6,533 nucleotides of DNA from Bacillota bacterium (GTDB lineage: Bacteria; Bacillota; Clostridia; Oscillospirales; Acutalibacteraceae), in contig JAEZWL010000214.1 in the NCBI GenBank assembly GCA_023420245.1, positions 1-6,533 of the forward strand, read 5' to 3'. A program made the translations under genes and the position numbers. A model generated the notes under the pieces. The model was not told where the DNA came from, did no database searches, and worked only from the letters and a program-made list of their open reading frames with translations. Positions within the stretch are counted from its first letter, which is position 1, and every line of letters starts with the position of its first letter. Below, piece after piece: positions 6,285-6,533 of the stretch.

Positions 6285-6533
6285 TTATTCTTCTTGATTT
6301 TTAATTTGATGGTAAAAATCCAATGTATTAAAGCTTCTTTGCAGCGTGCTGATGACATACTGCTCGCTCGCCTGCGAAAGCTGCTTTAAGCCCTGCGAGG
6401 AAAGGCTGAACGAAAAAAGCTTTTCGAAATCCGCGTAAATCGTGTGGCGAAGTCCGGTAAGAGCACCGGGACTCAGCAATACGGCCGGTTCGGAAGGGCG
6501 CGCGCAGTCTCCGCAGTAAATCACACCGCTGTG
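6285..6533 (-). CDS. recO: DNA repair protein RecO, C-terminal part (runs off the window)
   Basis: Only the last 82 codons are visible; the N-terminal OB-fold lies outside. RecO works with RecR and RecF to load RecA on gapped single-stranded DNA. The fragment opens HSGVIYCGDCA, where CGDC is the second CxxC pair of the RecO zinc-binding finger. It continues with LSPGALTGLRHTIYADFEKL and FSFSLSSQGLKQLSQASEQY, and ends SFNTLDFYHQIKNQEE. The run 'LRH.iYa...klFsFsLs...L.eLs...E.Y....L.r.f.TLDFY' is typical of RecO C-termini in Clostridia. The stop is TAA at 6287-6285. GTG at 6524 is an internal valine, not a start. It is the upstream-most gene seen and probably heads or continues the transcript into the phosphoesterase and mutS2. 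Confidence 0.88.
   Translation of the reverse strand, partial: HSGVIYCGDCARPSEPAVLLSPGALTGLRHTIYADFEKLFSFSLSSQGLKQLSQASEQYVISTLQRSFNTLDFYHQIKNQEE

Noticed and set aside
6206..6358. N-terminal extension of the phosphoesterase frame by 51 codons
   Set aside because: It would overlap the recO coding region, has no suitable ribosome binding site and shows no family similarity. GGGAG before 6205 marks a better start.
1..6533. Mobile element, CRISPR array, SRP RNA gene, tRNA or defence system
   Set aside because: No terminal repeats, transposase motifs, regularly spaced repeats or structured RNA gene sequence were seen. Every stretch is explained by core genes and short spacers.

Overview
All supported genes in this window lie on the minus strand, so the biological reading direction runs from high to low coordinates. 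Gene content, strong Shine-Dalgarno (SD) sites, vegetative sigma-A-type promoters and moderate GC point to a low-to-mid GC Firmicute. Protein similarity by eye suggests class Clostridia, probably the Oscillospirales/Ruminococcaceae side; this placement is inference. No mobile element, CRISPR array, tRNA, rRNA or phage gene is visible.

Reading order: the C-terminal end of recO (6533-6285), a calcineurin-like metallophosphoesterase (6205-5339), mutS2 (5265-2887), a membrane-anchored YpmS/DUF2140-like protein (2744-2073), ylxM (1999-1634), ffh (1621-296) and the N-terminal 72 codons of rpsP (216-1). Spacers are 12 to 142 bases, so no stretch over 300 bases lacks a gene.

Two blocks are apparent. 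The upper block (recO, phosphoesterase, mutS2) has short spacers and no convincing internal promoter, so it is probably co-transcribed from outside the window. A plausible promoter at 2818-2790 precedes the YpmS-like gene. A near-consensus sigma-A promoter at 2076-2048 drives ylxM-ffh and probably rpsP; its -35 hexamer contains the stop codon of the YpmS-like gene. A perfect 9-bp inverted repeat starts at the predicted transcription start of this promoter.

Functionally, ylxM-ffh-rpsP links signal-recognition-particle protein targeting with ribosome synthesis. MutS2 (Smr-domain ATPase, also a collided-ribosome splitting factor in Bacillus) and RecO are nucleic-acid maintenance proteins. Three gene starts were moved downstream of the longest reading frame (ylxM, mutS2, phosphoesterase) because SD placement and family alignment favour the shorter forms. 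ylxM and ffh use GTG and TTG starts.

I found no new multi-gene system. The window is ordinary core genome; the most interesting signals are the regulatory repeats around ylxM and in the ffh-rpsP spacer.
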